64,000 nucleotides of DNA from Gordonia sp. OPL2 (GTDB taxonomy: Bacteria; Actinomycetota; Actinomycetes; Mycobacteriales; Mycobacteriaceae). This document shows, one piece after another, positions 33,221 through 44,034 of this stretch. The notes below the pieces were generated by a model, which saw only the letters and a list, made by a program, of their open reading frames with translations, had not been told where the DNA came from and made no database searches. Both the position numbers and the translations under genes were made by a program. Location of the stretch: positions 62,001-126,000 of the forward strand of contig NZ_RKME01000009.1 of assembly GCF_003797825.1 (NCBI RefSeq), in the 5' to 3' direction. Position 1 is the first letter of the stretch. Every line of letters begins with the position of its first letter.

Positions 33221-36200
33221 GCGCCGCCCCGGAGATCGAGGACGTCCTGGCGCTCAGCCCGCTGCAGCAGGGGCTGTTCACGCTCTCGGAGATGTCCGGC
33301 GACGGACTCGACGTCTACTCGATGCAGTTCGTCGTGGAGATCACCGGCCCGCTCGACGTCGACCGTCTGCATCGCAGCGTCGACGCGATCGTCGACAGGC
33401 ATCCCAACCTGCGGGTATCGCTGTGGGACAAGGACCTACCGACGCCCGTGCAGATCGTGCCGAGTCACGTCGAGGTTCCGTGGGAGGAGATGACCGCGAC
33501 CGCGGCGGAGTTCGACGCGCTCGCCGTGGCCGAACGCGCCCGACGGTTCGACTTACGCGACGGCCCGCTGCTGCGGGTGAAACTCGTCGACCTACCCGGC
33601 GACCGCCGCCGGTTGCTGGTCACCGCGCACCACATCCTCATGGACGGCTGGGCCGTCGCCCTGTTCTTCGCCGAACTGCTGGCGATCTACTCCGCGGACG
33701 GTTCCGCCGCGTCGCTGCCGCCGGTCCGCCCGTACCGCAACTACATCGCCTGGCTCGCCGCCCAGGACACCGACGCCGCCCGTGCCGCATGGCGTGAACA
33801 CCTCGACGGCGTCGAACCGCTGATGCTCGCCGCGCCGAGGGTTCCGGTGACCGAGCCCGTTCGCACCCGGCATCGCCTGTCGGTCACCGACACCGAACGG
33901 CTGGTGGCGTGGGCGCGGTCGACGGGCCTCACGGTCAACACGGTGACCCAATTCGCCTGGGCGGTGGTGCTGTCGCGGCTCACCGATCGTCGCGACGTCG
34001 TTTTCGGCACCACCATCTCCGGTCGGCCCCAGGGTCTCGCCGGCGCCGACGAGATGATCGGGCTGTTCATCAATACCGTGCCCGCACGGGTTCGGCTGTC
34101 CGGTTCCGCCGACGGGGCTCCCGCGACCGTTGCCTCGGTGTGCGCAGCGCTGCAACGGGACTCGGCCGCTCTGCGCGATCAGGGACATCTCGGTCTGTCG
34201 GAGATCCAGCGGTCGTCGGGGCACGGTTCGCTGTTCGACACCTTGTTCATCTTCGAGAACGCGCCCATCGGAGCGGCGACCGAACCGGTCAGCGCGTCCG
34301 ACGGCACCCGGTTCCTGCCGCTCGCCATGGAGAGCCTCGCGCACTACCCGCTGACGGTGGTCGCCTACCTGCTCGACGGCGAACTCATCGTCATCACCGA
34401 GTCGATCGACGAGGCGCTGGGCGAGATCGACGCCGCCGATGTCGCCCAGCGCATCCTGGCGGTGCTGCGTGAGCTCCCCGACGCCGCGGACACCTGTGTC
34501 GACCAGCTCGACGTCCTGTTGCCCGACGAGCAGGCCGCCCTTGCCCCGTCGGGGCGCGACGCACCCGCCGACCTGCCGTCGACAGTCGTCGACGCCTTCG
34601 TCCGGCAGTGCGAGCGCACACCGGCGGCACCCGCCCTGGTGAGCGAGGCCCGGTCGCTCACCTATGCAGAACTGCTGGGGAGCGCGCGGCGCCTCGCCGC
34701 GGAGCTGCTCGACCATGGTGTGGTACCGGAATCGGTTGTCGCCGTCGCGTTGCCGAGATCGGCCGAGTCCGTGATCGCCATCCTGGCGACGATGCTCGCG
34801 GGCGCCGCTTACGTACCCATCGACCTGGCCTTCCCCGACGCACGGGTCGCGAACCTCCTGCAACAGTCCGGAGCCGCCGTGGTGGTCACCGACCAGGCTC
34901 ATGCCGACCGATTCGCCGGCGATGTCGTCGTCGTGGACGACGCCGCAACCGCCGCGCGAATCGCCGCGCGTGCGGGTACACCTGGTGGGCAGGAGACCGC
35001 TCCGACCATCGGGCCGGCCAGTGCTGCCTACCTGATCTTCACCTCGGGTTCCACCGGCGAACCCAAGGGCGTCATCGGAACCCATGCCGCCCTGGTGAGC
35101 TACTGCCGCGACCACCGCGATCACATCCTCGTCCCCGCACGGACCAGGTTGGGACGCCCGCTGCGGATCGCGCACGCGTGGACATTCAGCTTCGACGCCT
35201 CGTGGCAACCGCTGGCCGGTCTGCTCGACGGTCATGCGATCTACCTCTTCGGTGAGGACGAGATGCGCGACGCCGGGCGGCTCGTGGCAGGTCTCGCGCG
35301 GGATGCGATCGACATGATCGACACCACCCCGTCCATGTTCGGGCAGCTGGCGGCAGCCGGTCTGGTCGGTGACGATGCGGCAGACGTCTCGACCCGTGCG
35401 AGCGGGCACCTGTCGGTGCTGGCGTTGGGCGGTGAGGCGATCGGCCCCGCTCTGTGGGGTCAGCTGTCGGCGTTGCCCGACACCGTCGTCCACAACTGCT
35501 ACGGACCGACCGAGACGACGGTCGAGGCGATCGTCGCGCGAGTCTCCGATTCGGCCACGCCCACCATCGGGACACCCGCCGACCGGATGAGCGCCTACGT
35601 CCTCGATTCCCGGCTGCGCCCCGCGCCGACCGGCGTCGCCGGAGAGCTGTACCTGTCGGGTGCCCAGGTGACCCGTGGCTACCAACGCAAGTCGGCGATG
35701 ACGAGCACCCGGTTCGTCGCGGACCCGTTCCGCCCACGCGAGCGGATGTATCGCACCGGAGACCTGGTGCGTCGCAACGCAGCCGGGAACATCCTCTTCG
35801 TCGGCCGCAGCGACGATCAGGTGAAGATCCGCGGCTATCGCATCGAGACCGGCGAGGTGGAGTCCGCGATCCGACGAGTCGACGGTGTCACCGCGGCCGC
35901 CGTGGTCGTCGTCGACCGCGCCGCCGGACCGGCGCTGGTCGGATTCGCCGCCGGAGACGACCTCGACGCCCGCACCGTTCGCGCAGACCTCGCGAAGACG
36001 CTTCCCGCGCATATGGTCCCGTCACGGATCGTCGGCGTGCCGGTCCTCCCGATGAACAGCAACGGCAAGGTGGATGCCATCGTTCTGGCGGAGGCGGCTG
36101 CCGCCGCGCTGCAGGCCCGGGCCACGGCCGACGAGGTGGACCTCACTCCGACCGCGACGATCGTCGCCGGAGTGATCGCCGACGTTCTCGGGACCGCACC

Positions 36201-37809
36201 GGGACCCGACGAGGACTTCTTCGACCTCGGTCTCGACAGCATCGTCGCCATGGCCGCCGTGAACGCACTGCGCGGGCACGACCTCACGGTCACACCGCGG
36301 ATGGTGTTGTCGTATCCGACGGTGCTCGACCTCGCCGACGCGATCGACGACGCGGCCGAGACCGAATCCCTCTCCGCTGGTCCGGGTCTGGTCGCCCCGC
36401 TGCCGGTTGTGGAGTGGATGTACGAGTACGGCAATCATCGGCGGTTCACGCAGACTGTGCTGTTCGCCCTCCCGCCCGATCTGACCGACGACAGCCTGAT
36501 CGACGTCCTGCAGGTGATCATCGACGCCCACGACATGCTCCGGTCGATCGTCACCGCCGACGGGTTGATCACTCGCGAACGCGGCACGGTCGATGCCGGT
36601 TCGGTACTCGTGGTCCGAGATGTCGACGATCTCGCCGGCAGCGTCACCGCCGCGGCGCGCGAGGCGAACGAGCGCATCGATCCCGACGCCGGCCGTATGG
36701 TGTCCGCGGTCCGGATGCGCCGAGACAGTTCTGCCGATGACCGCGGTTCTGTAGGTGGCACCGGCCCCACAGCTGTATCGACGGACGTTCTGTTGCTCGC
36801 CGTTCATCACCTCGCCGTGGATGCGGTCAGTTGGCAGGTGCTGTTCGCTGATCTCGCACGAGCAGGCTCGACACTCGAGATGGTCGACAACTCGCCGACG
36901 GTCCCCGCCCTCCCGGAAGAGCACACCGACTACCGGGCCTGGTCTCGGTTCGTCCAGGGACGCGCCGACAGTCCGGATGTGCTAGCACAGCAGGACTATT
37001 GGACCGCCCGGGTCACCGGACCCGATCCGGCCGTCGGGGCCCGGGCAGTCGATCCCACCACCGATACCTGGGCGTCGTTGCGATCCGCGGTCACCACGAC
37101 GGACGTCGACGTCACCGCGACGATCCTGAAGGCGGCCGACCGCACTGTCGGCGTGCGCGAGTTCCTTCTCGCCGCGCTCACCCTCACTGTCGCCGGCTGG
37201 CGGGCGCGCCGAGGTCAGGACGCGACGGGCGGTGCCTACATCGCGCTCGAGGGCCACGGCCGTGAGGATCATCTGGCCGGTCCCGGCATCGACACGTCGC
37301 GGACGCTGGGCTGGTTCACCAGTGTCTTCCCGGTGCGACTCGGTGTGGGGCAGTCGGTCGGTGCCGACGACGTGCTCGCCGAAGCGGGCGTCGGACGGAA
37401 GCTGTTGGACGAGGTTGCCCGCCAGGTCACGGAGATCCCGACCGGTGGAGTGGATTTCGGTGTCCTCAAGTACTTTTCCCGCATTCCTGGTTTGCAGGCG
37501 CCGATGCCGCAGATCGAGTTCAACTATCTCGGTCGGTTCGATCTTCATACGCCGGACACGGAGTGGCAACCGTGGTCGCCCATCACTGATCTCGACGTCA
37601 ACGAGCATCTTCCGACGGACCCGGAACCGGATCTGCCGTTGCGGTATGCGCTCGACGTGGTGGCGGTGATCCGGGCGACCGACGACGGTCCGCAGTTGGT
37701 GGCCAATTGGCGCTACGGCGAGACCGTGCTGACCGCCGACGAGGTCGCCGAGTTGACGGCGATGTGGGAGCGGTCGGTGGTTGCGCTGGCGGGAGCCCTC
37801 GAGGCGTAG
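33217..37809 (+). CDS. mbtF: NRPS MbtF: C - A - PCP - epimerization-type domain
   Basis: This 1530-residue synthetase should add the last lysine, which cyclises to a caprolactam in mycobactins. Domains in order are a condensation domain (HHILMDGWA, His138), an adenylation domain ([11 protein letters not shown] near residue 608, [25 protein letters not shown]), a PCP (LGLDS, Ser1008), and a C-terminal domain with [10 protein letters not shown] (His1197), [17 protein letters not shown] and FNYLGRFD. Those last motifs are hallmarks of NRPS epimerization domains. No thioesterase follows, consistent with release by cyclisation. GTG 33217 overlaps the mbtE stop. A hairpin about 150 bases after the stop probably ends the operon. 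Confidence 0.93.
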
Positions 37810-37962
37810 ACCGGGTCCTTTATCGGCCTGCACGTGGTATGCGAGCTCGGCGCGACGCACAGCCGCCGTGGCGTTGGTACCGGGTACAGGGGTATGCCAC
37901 GAAACCCTGGTTACGAGCGCGAGCCACATGGTTCCGGACGATCCAGATGTGGTTGCCGACAT

Positions 37963-38008
37963 CGCTGACCGAGAAGGGCCTGTTGAATGCCGGCCTTCTC
38001 GGTCAGCG
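37963..38008. terminator. Strong hairpin at the end of the siderophore cluster
   Basis: Perfect 15-base arms CGCTGACCGAGAAGG (37963-37977) and CCTTCTCGGTCAGCG (37994-38008) enclose a 16-base loop. They lie in the 300-base gap between the convergent mbtF and HNH genes. No T-tract follows on either strand, as is common in high-GC actinobacteria. The rest of the gap shows no gene. Confidence 0.7.
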
Positions 38009-38109
38009 GTGTCAGGCCGCCGCTTTCACACTGTTGAGTTGTCAAGGTACAGATGCGGTCCCGGCGTGGCCGGGTGCGAGATTGTGGTGGGTGGAGAGTC
38101 GTTATGGGG

Positions 38110-39360
38110 TCAGGCGGCGACGGCGTCGAGGGTCAGTGTGCGTCTGCTGTAACTGGGTAACGCTCGCTGCTCGGGGTCGACGGCGGTCGGTGGGATCAGC
38201 CAGGCATGGTGGTCGGCGCCGATGAACACCTCCCACCCGTTGTGGTGGACGTCGGCGTGACACGACGGGCACAACAGGCACCCATTCTCCAAGCACGTGT
38301 CGCCGCCATCGCTCCAATGGACGACGTGGTGGGCGTGGCACCGTTCGGCGGGCGCCCCACACTTGATGCAGCACCTGTCACGGATGTACAGGGCCTTGCG
38401 TTGAGCCGGGGTGAACAGCCGCTTGTCACGGCCCACGTCGAGTGGGACGGTTTCGCCGTCGACGAGCAACGGTGTGATGGTCGGGTCGCAGGCCAGTCGG
38501 TTCATCGTGGCGCGGGTGACCGATCCCATGAACTCGAGAGACGACAGCGATGGTGCGTCGGCGGGAATGGTCAGTAGCACATGAGTTCTCGGTGCCATGC
38601 TCAGGTCATTTCCGCCTGCGGCGGCGATATCGAGAACGGTTTCCAGGGCGTCGGCCAAACGCCGTTCGGTGGAGCGGGCGTCGTCCGAGCCGTCGGGTTC
38701 GGGCCTGGGCGCCCCGTAGCGTTCCATCGCCGCCTGGAACTTTTCGCCGACTTCGACGTCGAGGTCGGCTTCGACGTGTATGCGTCCGTCGGTGGTCTTG
38801 TGTTTGGTGAGCGTGTTGATGGTGCGGTCTTCGGCGGCGGGCACGCCGCCGGGAGTGTCGTCGGCGATCACATTGCCCAGGGTGCGGGCACGATCGACGA
38901 TCTCAGCGGGGGCGGCGCCGGAGAAGTGTTGTCCGAGAAGATCTGTCACATACCTTAGACGGTGGGCGTCGTCGATCGGTTCCGGTGATCTTTTCCCGAT
39001 GTGCTCGATGCCGCGGACGATGGCGTCGGCATGTTCACTCGAGATGACGCCGTCGACGGCATGCGCCGATAAGGTGGGCAGCAGCGCGAGCGCACTGGCG
39101 ATACGGACGTAACGCTGCGCCACAGACGGGGCGAAGCCGATGACGATCAACAACTCTCGCGTGGTGCGACCGTGATCTTTCGCCACCCGCAGCCGCTCGA
39201 GTGTTCCGGTCAGCTGTGCTGCGTGATGGTCGATCAGATTTCGGATCTTATACAGGGCGCGCATCTCCTCGAAGGCGCTCTGCCCGGTCATCGACTCGTG
39301 GTCGAGGTGAACGGCACGTAGAGCGTCGCCGATAGCGTCCAGTGATGTGGTCGATGACAT
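38110..39360 (-). CDS. DUF222/13E12-type protein with C-terminal HNH endonuclease domain
   Basis: The 416-residue protein has the alpha-helical DUF222 region over about residues 20-300 and a C-terminal HNH nuclease motif. The latter reads RDRCCIKCGAPAERCHAHHVVHW, then NGCLLCPSCHADVHHNGW, with four cysteines for zinc. Members are abundant in actinobacterial genomes and resemble the mycobacterial 13E12 repeat proteins; their function is unsettled. The gene stands alone at the junction between the siderophore block and the catabolic block, a common place for such genes at insertion-prone sites. Confidence 0.88.
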   Translation of the reverse strand: MSSTTSLDAIGDALRAVHLDHESMTGQSAFEEMRALYKIRNLIDHHAAQLTGTLERLRVAKDHGRTTRELLIVIGFAPSVAQRYVRIASALALLPTLSAHAVDGVISSEHADAIVRGIEHIGKRSPEPIDDAHRLRYVTDLLGQHFSGAAPAEIVDRARTLGNVIADDTPGGVPAAEDRTINTLTKHKTTDGRIHVEADLDVEVGEKFQAAMERYGAPRPEPDGSDDARSTERRLADALETVLDIAAAGGNDLSMAPRTHVLLTIPADAPSLSSLEFMGSVTRATMNRLACDPTITPLLVDGETVPLDVGRDKRLFTPAQRKALYIRDRCCIKCGAPAERCHAHHVVHWSDGGDTCLENGCLLCPSCHADVHHNGWEVFIGADHHAWLIPPTAVDPEQRALPSYSRRTLTLDAVAA

Positions 39361-39731
39361 GGCGGCCTCCCGAATGACAGAACAGGACAGCAGGACTCAG
39401 GTGTCTCACGTGTTCTGTGCGACGGGCCGGCAGATGGACACGGGGCGCGCTTCGTCTTCTTCATTCCTGCTGATGACAACACTACGACATGGCACCGACA
39501 GAATCGATCAGAGCGCGACAAGAGGCGACCCACGATGGCACCCCGGACGACATTGTGCCGACCCGATAGGCCCGGCGCACCCACCTCGGGTACCAAGTCG
39601 AGGTTCGCGAAGTTCGTTCAGGGACCTGTTCTTCGGTAGCCGTAGCTTCGTGTGGCGCTCACCGAGACGGAATGCTACCGCTGCGAGGAGGTTCGTCGAC
39701 CGGCCTCGACCGTGGAGTGAAAGGACATCGA
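39361..39731. other. Non-coding gap between the HNH gene and the aldehyde dehydrogenase gene
   Basis: The 371 bases hold the HNH gene's upstream region and the 3' side of the aldehyde dehydrogenase gene. Short open frames occur on both strands, but none has a ribosome-binding site plus recognisable protein features. No repeat or strong hairpin was seen. Confidence 0.5.
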
Positions 39732-41183
39732 TCAATCCGTCTTCGTCATCACGTGCTTCACACGCGTGTACTCCTCGAGCGCATAGATCGACATGTCCTT
39801 GCCATATCCGGACTGTTTGAAGCCTCCGTGCGGCATCTCGGACAAGATCGGCATGTGATCGTTCACCCACACGCAGCCGAAGTCGAGATCGCGGGCCGCC
39901 CGTGTCGAATGGGTGATGTCTTTCGTCCAGATGGATGATGCGAGACCGAATTCGACGTCGTTCGCCCACTCGAAGGCCTGATCGATATCCGCAGCACACT
40001 GCACGGAGACGATGGGTCCGAACTGCTCCGTTTGTACGATCAAATCGTTCTGGCTCGGGTTAGCCACCACTGTGGGCTCGAGGAAGTAGCCGTCGCCGGG
40101 CAGGGCGTTGCCGCCGGCGACGATCGTGCCGTCGGTCTTGGCCAAGACGTCGAGGACGGACTGGCGGTGAGTGGCGGAGATCAGCGGGCCCATCTCCGGA
40201 TCGCCCTTGTCGGGATCGTCACTGTCGGTGGGATTTCCGACCTTGATGGCCTGCACCGCGGGGATGAGGGCCTCGAGCAGGCGGTCGTAGATCCCCTGGG
40301 TGGCGATCACCCGGCAGGCTGCGGTGCAGTCCTGGCCGCTGTTGGCGAACCCGGCGGCCACGATACCGGCGACCGCAGCGTCGAGATCAGCGTCGTCGAG
40401 AACGATGACCGGCGCCTTCCCACCGAGCTCGAGATGGGTCTGTGCCACGTGGTCGGCGGCGACCCGTGCGATGTGGCGACCCGTGCTGGTGTCGCCGGTG
40501 AGCGAGACCAGTCCGATGCGGGGGTCGGCTACCAACTGATCGCCGATGTCGGAGGCCGAGCCCGAGATGACGCTGAACACCCCGGCGGGGAAGATGTCCT
40601 GCGCGAGCTTGGCGACGTAGAGGGCGGTCAATGGCGTCTGGCGAGACGGCTTGAGGATACTGCAGTTCCCGGCAGCAAGTGCTGGACCGATCTTCCAGGT
40701 TGCCATGAGGAGCGGGTAATTCCACGGGGCGATGCCGGCGACGACGCCGATCGGCTCGCGTCGCACGTAGGATTCGTAGCCCCGCAGATACTCGCCACCG
40801 GCGCGTCCTTCCATCGTGCGGGCGGCCCCGGCGAAGAACCGAAGGTTGTCGACCACCAGTGGAAGTTCCTCGCGCGCTACGGGAATGGGTTTGCCGACGT
40901 TGCGTGCTTCCAAGTAGGCGAGGTGCTCGGCGTGTTTCTCGATCCTGGCGGCGAGGGTCAGCAGCATCTCTGCGCGCTCACCAGGGGTGGTGCGCTTGAA
41001 CGAACGGAACGCCTGCTCGGCCGCGGTCACTGCCGCATCGACGTCGTCCGCACCGCTCGCGGGTACACGTGCCAGTACTTCTCCGGTGGCCGGCTCGATG
41101 ACATCGAGCAGTTCTCCGGAGGCTGCGTCGACGAGCCCGCCGTTGATCAGGTTCTTGGCGCTGTAGTCGGTCGTGTCGAGCAT
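39732..41183 (-). CDS. NAD-dependent aldehyde dehydrogenase, aminobutyraldehyde/betaine-aldehyde type
   Basis: The 483-residue enzyme should oxidise an aldehyde, perhaps an amino-aldehyde, to the acid. It has the cofactor motif GDTSTGRHIA, the general-base glutamate in LELGGKAP, the catalytic cysteine in NSGQDCTAACR, and PWNYPLLMATWKIGPALAAGN. The whole sequence best recalls gamma-aminobutyraldehyde dehydrogenases. ATG 41183 is preceded by AGGAGG; an upstream ATG at 41237 lacks one. It is the last gene of the minus-strand arm left of the TetR gene. Substrate is inferred only from family and neighbours. Confidence 0.88.
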   Translation of the reverse strand: MLDTTDYSAKNLINGGLVDAASGELLDVIEPATGEVLARVPASGADDVDAAVTAAEQAFRSFKRTTPGERAEMLLTLAARIEKHAEHLAYLEARNVGKPIPVAREELPLVVDNLRFFAGAARTMEGRAGGEYLRGYESYVRREPIGVVAGIAPWNYPLLMATWKIGPALAAGNCSILKPSRQTPLTALYVAKLAQDIFPAGVFSVISGSASDIGDQLVADPRIGLVSLTGDTSTGRHIARVAADHVAQTHLELGGKAPVIVLDDADLDAAVAGIVAAGFANSGQDCTAACRVIATQGIYDRLLEALIPAVQAIKVGNPTDSDDPDKGDPEMGPLISATHRQSVLDVLAKTDGTIVAGGNALPGDGYFLEPTVVANPSQNDLIVQTEQFGPIVSVQCAADIDQAFEWANDVEFGLASSIWTKDITHSTRAARDLDFGCVWVNDHMPILSEMPHGGFKQSGYGKDMSIYALEEYTRVKHVMTKTD

Positions 41184-41252
41184 GATGATCCTCCTGTGGT
41201 TGTTGTCGGAATGGTGATGTCGTTGAGCGATATGCATTCGGGGACAGGAACG

Positions 41253-41468
41253 TCAGTTCGTTCGTGTATCGGCGGCCAACCGGCTCTTGAGTTCGAGCTT
41301 CTGGATCTTTCCGGTCGTGGTCTTGGGGGCGAGGTGGACTCGATCCGGTCCGGGACCGTGAACGGTCAGCGATCGAGCGCCGTCGATCACACCCACCTTG
41401 TCGCCATGATGTGCCGCCGCCCTATCGAGGAAGCAGACCGGATTCAGTGCAGACATCGAGTGCGTCAC
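41253..41468 (-). pseudogene. Internally deleted acyl-CoA synthetase relic (71 codons)
   Basis: The short frame begins SALNPVCFLDRAAAHHGDK then VGVIDGARSLT, the usual N-terminal opening of fatty-acyl-CoA synthetases. After a few residues it jumps to APKTTTGKIQKLELKSRL, the extreme C-terminal lysine motif of the same family. Some 450 residues of a normal 500-550-residue enzyme are missing, including the AMP-binding core, so it cannot be active as a ligase. The frame stays open, and GTG 41468 overlaps the preceding stop (GTGA), showing its former place in the operon. An intact relative is at 47380. Confidence 0.85.
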
Positions 41469-42508
41469 CGTGACCCCCGTGCACGGAGGCGAGAGCCCTT
41501 GGATGCCACTTCCTTCGTGGGCAGATCACCCATGGACAGGAACCCAGAGGGCGCATCGACGACCGCTGTCGCGACGTTCACCGCTGCCGCGATCGTACTC
41601 ATGAAGGACTCGAATCCGATCGGGGCGGAGAGCGCTATCACCTGGTCCGAGCCCTCGATACGGTAGTCGTCCCCAGCGGTGAGCCGGTCACCCGTGTCGA
41701 AGAAGCCGAACATGATCTCCAGATCGATCACTGCTCGGCCACCGAGCATGCCGCGTGCGGCGTGGGTGACAGCCGCGATCCGGCCGGGCTCGATCGTGAC
41801 GTGCTCGCCGACGCGAACGGTGTCACTGACGAGCGAGGGCGTCACCGGGCCGACGTCGACCGCATCCAGCGACCAGCCGAGACCGGCTGCGAGTGCACCG
41901 ATGGCCTGTTCGAATCCGTAATGCCCGACGACAGCGCCGGAGTCCTTCGCGTCGGCGAATTCATCTGGCGTCAAACCCAAGCCGAACTTCGACAGAATCG
42001 CGTTGTAGCGCGACATATTCGTCCTCCGACGAATGAAGATGCGATCCACACGTTGGGTCAGTGTGGTGAGCAGAAGCGGCAGGGTGTCCATCAGCACGCC
42101 GGGGTTCGCCCCGGTGCCCACGACGGTGACGCCGTGCGCCCTGGCGGTCTCATCGAGGCGCCGGGAGAGCTCCGGATGACTCGCCCATGGGTAGGACAGC
42201 TCTTCACAGATACTCATGACGTTGTAGGACCGTTCCAGCAACGGCACGAGAGTGCCGACGACCTGCTCCAGATCTGACGTCGTGGCCACGATCGCCAAGT
42301 CGGCGGCGGGAAGTCCTGCGGGATCCTCGATGACGGTGACCCCGCGCGCGCCGAGCCCGGCGAGTGTGCCGAGGTCGGCGCCGATGGCCGCGGGGTTGCG
42401 GTCGGCCGCACCGACGATGTCCACGTCCGTGCGTCGCAGCAGTGACTGCGCCATGGCGAGGCCGGTGGCACCGAGGCCGACCAGCACGATGGTGTGTGCC
42501 AACGTCAT
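41465..42508 (-). CDS. DapB-like NAD(P)-dependent amine dehydrogenase family protein
   Basis: The 347-residue protein has an N-terminal Rossmann fold (IVLVGLGATGLAMAQSLL) followed by AADRNPA and a central region with GTGANPGVLMDTLPLLLTTLTQRV. This plan is that of the dihydrodipicolinate-reductase-like/2,4-diaminopentanoate dehydrogenase group, which oxidises amines or reduces imines. No exact substrate can be named. It lies between the permease gene and the acyl-CoA synthetase relic in a minus-strand operon, and a family relative (saccharopine-dehydrogenase-like) lies in the opposite arm at 46217. Confidence 0.7.
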   Translation of the reverse strand: MTLAHTIVLVGLGATGLAMAQSLLRRTDVDIVGAADRNPAAIGADLGTLAGLGARGVTVIEDPAGLPAADLAIVATTSDLEQVVGTLVPLLERSYNVMSICEELSYPWASHPELSRRLDETARAHGVTVVGTGANPGVLMDTLPLLLTTLTQRVDRIFIRRRTNMSRYNAILSKFGLGLTPDEFADAKDSGAVVGHYGFEQAIGALAAGLGWSLDAVDVGPVTPSLVSDTVRVGEHVTIEPGRIAAVTHAARGMLGGRAVIDLEIMFGFFDTGDRLTAGDDYRIEGSDQVIALSAPIGFESFMSTIAAAVNVATAVVDAPSGFLSMGDLPTKEVASKGSRLRARGSR

Positions 42509-42566
42509 TCCTTGGGTAGTGATGGGTGATGGTGACGGTGATCGACCGGACAGACGTCGACGGCGG

Positions 42567-43994
42567 TCACTGCTCCTGCCCGGCGGTGGGTCGCATCCTC
42601 GCGATCACCGGGCCGAGTGCACAGGCGCCGACGAGCAGCACGATGATGGCGATCGATACGCCCTTGCTGTCGCCCGCCAGAAGATCGAGGTTGAGGAGCA
42701 TCACGACCAGGATCACCAGAAGCCCGGCCAGTCCGAGGAGCGGTGCGACAAGGGCTCCGAGGACCGAGGCCCCATGGGACTCGTGGCGGAAGAAGGCCAG
42801 CACGGCTGAGCATGTCAGGACCAGAAGGATGATGTATCCGATCGACCCCAACCCCGACGTCCAGGTGTACAGCTGGCTCATCGGGTCGAGCCTGATGGCC
42901 ACGCTGAGCATCATGATGGCGGCCGCGACGACCATCACGGCGATCGAACCGCGGTGCGGCGAATCGTGTTTCGGGTGCACCGCGGCCAGGCGGCCCGGCA
43001 GCAGGTCGCGCGACGACAGCGACAGCGTGTAGCGGGCGAGAATGTTGTGCCAGGTCAGTGCCGCCGCGAAGGTGCTGGTGACGAAGAGCGGCACCACCAG
43101 GTCGGCGCCGACGCCGCCGAGATACTGCAACGCGATCGACGGCAGGAAGCCCTCGGGGTCGGCAGCCGCGGTCGCGACGACCTTGCTGTCACCGACACCG
43201 CTGATCGCCGCCCACGATGTGATCGCGTAGAACAGGCCGACCACGGTCACCGAGATGATCGTCGCACGACGCACCGTGCGGACGGGGTCGCGAGCCTCGT
43301 CGCGGAAGACCGCGGCCGCTTCGATCCCGATGAAGCTGAGGACCGCGAAGATGAGCGCCACTCCGGGAGCCCCGCTGAAGATCTCGCCGACGGAGAACAC
43401 CCCGCGTGACAGGCCTTCCGGACCGCCGCCCGCCAGGATGATCCAGCCGTTCAGCACGAGGACGAGGCCCACCTCTGCGGCGAGCAGGACGCCCAACACC
43501 TTTCCGGAGACCTCGACGTTCCGGTAGCCGAGGAACGAGATGATCGCCAGTCCCACCGCAGCCCACACCCACCAGGGCATCGAAGGGCCGCCGTAGGACT
43601 CCACCAGTCCATTGGCCCCTATGCCGAGCAGGACGTACAGCCCGACGTAGATGCAGGTGTACGACAGCATGGCCAGGTATCCGGTGCCGATCCCGGCCGC
43701 GCGGCCGAGGCCGGCGTGCACGTAGGAGTAGAAGGCGCCCGCGGACCGGACGAACGGCGTCATGGTGGTGAACCCGACGACGAAGAGGAGCAGTACGACA
43801 AGCGTGGCCAGATACGCCGCCGGGAGGCCGGCACCGTTGCCGAGCGCCAGGCCGAGGGCCATCGGTCCGCCGACGACGCACAGGGGTGCGGCGCCGGCGA
43901 TGATCATCAGTGAGATCGAGAAGGCTCCCAGTGTGCCGGACAGACGCCCGGATTCGCGGGATTGCGGGGAGTTCTCGGCGGTCGTTGTACTCAT
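42567..43994 (-). CDS. APC-family amino acid/amine permease
   Basis: The 475-residue integral membrane protein has about twelve hydrophobic helices. The opening segment GTLGAFSISLMIIAGAAPL, the PFVRSAGAFYSYVHAGLGR region and FIGIEAAAVFRDEARDPVRTV in the middle are typical of amino acid/polyamine/organocation permeases. It likely imports the substrate of the neighbouring dehydrogenases, which would suggest an amino acid or amine; that is inference. Confidence 0.88.
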   Translation of the reverse strand: MSTTTAENSPQSRESGRLSGTLGAFSISLMIIAGAAPLCVVGGPMALGLALGNGAGLPAAYLATLVVLLLFVVGFTTMTPFVRSAGAFYSYVHAGLGRAAGIGTGYLAMLSYTCIYVGLYVLLGIGANGLVESYGGPSMPWWVWAAVGLAIISFLGYRNVEVSGKVLGVLLAAEVGLVLVLNGWIILAGGGPEGLSRGVFSVGEIFSGAPGVALIFAVLSFIGIEAAAVFRDEARDPVRTVRRATIISVTVVGLFYAITSWAAISGVGDSKVVATAAADPEGFLPSIALQYLGGVGADLVVPLFVTSTFAAALTWHNILARYTLSLSSRDLLPGRLAAVHPKHDSPHRGSIAVMVVAAAIMMLSVAIRLDPMSQLYTWTSGLGSIGYIILLVLTCSAVLAFFRHESHGASVLGALVAPLLGLAGLLVILVVMLLNLDLLAGDSKGVSIAIIVLLVGACALGPVIARMRPTAGQEQ

Positions 43995-44034
43995 GAAATG
44001 TTCCTTCTCGGTGACCAGGTCGGCGCGGGTGCGC

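Noticed and set aside
37810..38109. MbtH-like small gene after mbtF
   Set aside because: Translated frames in this gap show no MbtH motif; the region holds a hairpin and otherwise nothing convincing.
41184..41237. Longer N-terminus for the aldehyde dehydrogenase
   Set aside because: ATG 41183 has AGGAGG upstream and matches the family start; the 18 extra residues are His-rich and unlike the family.
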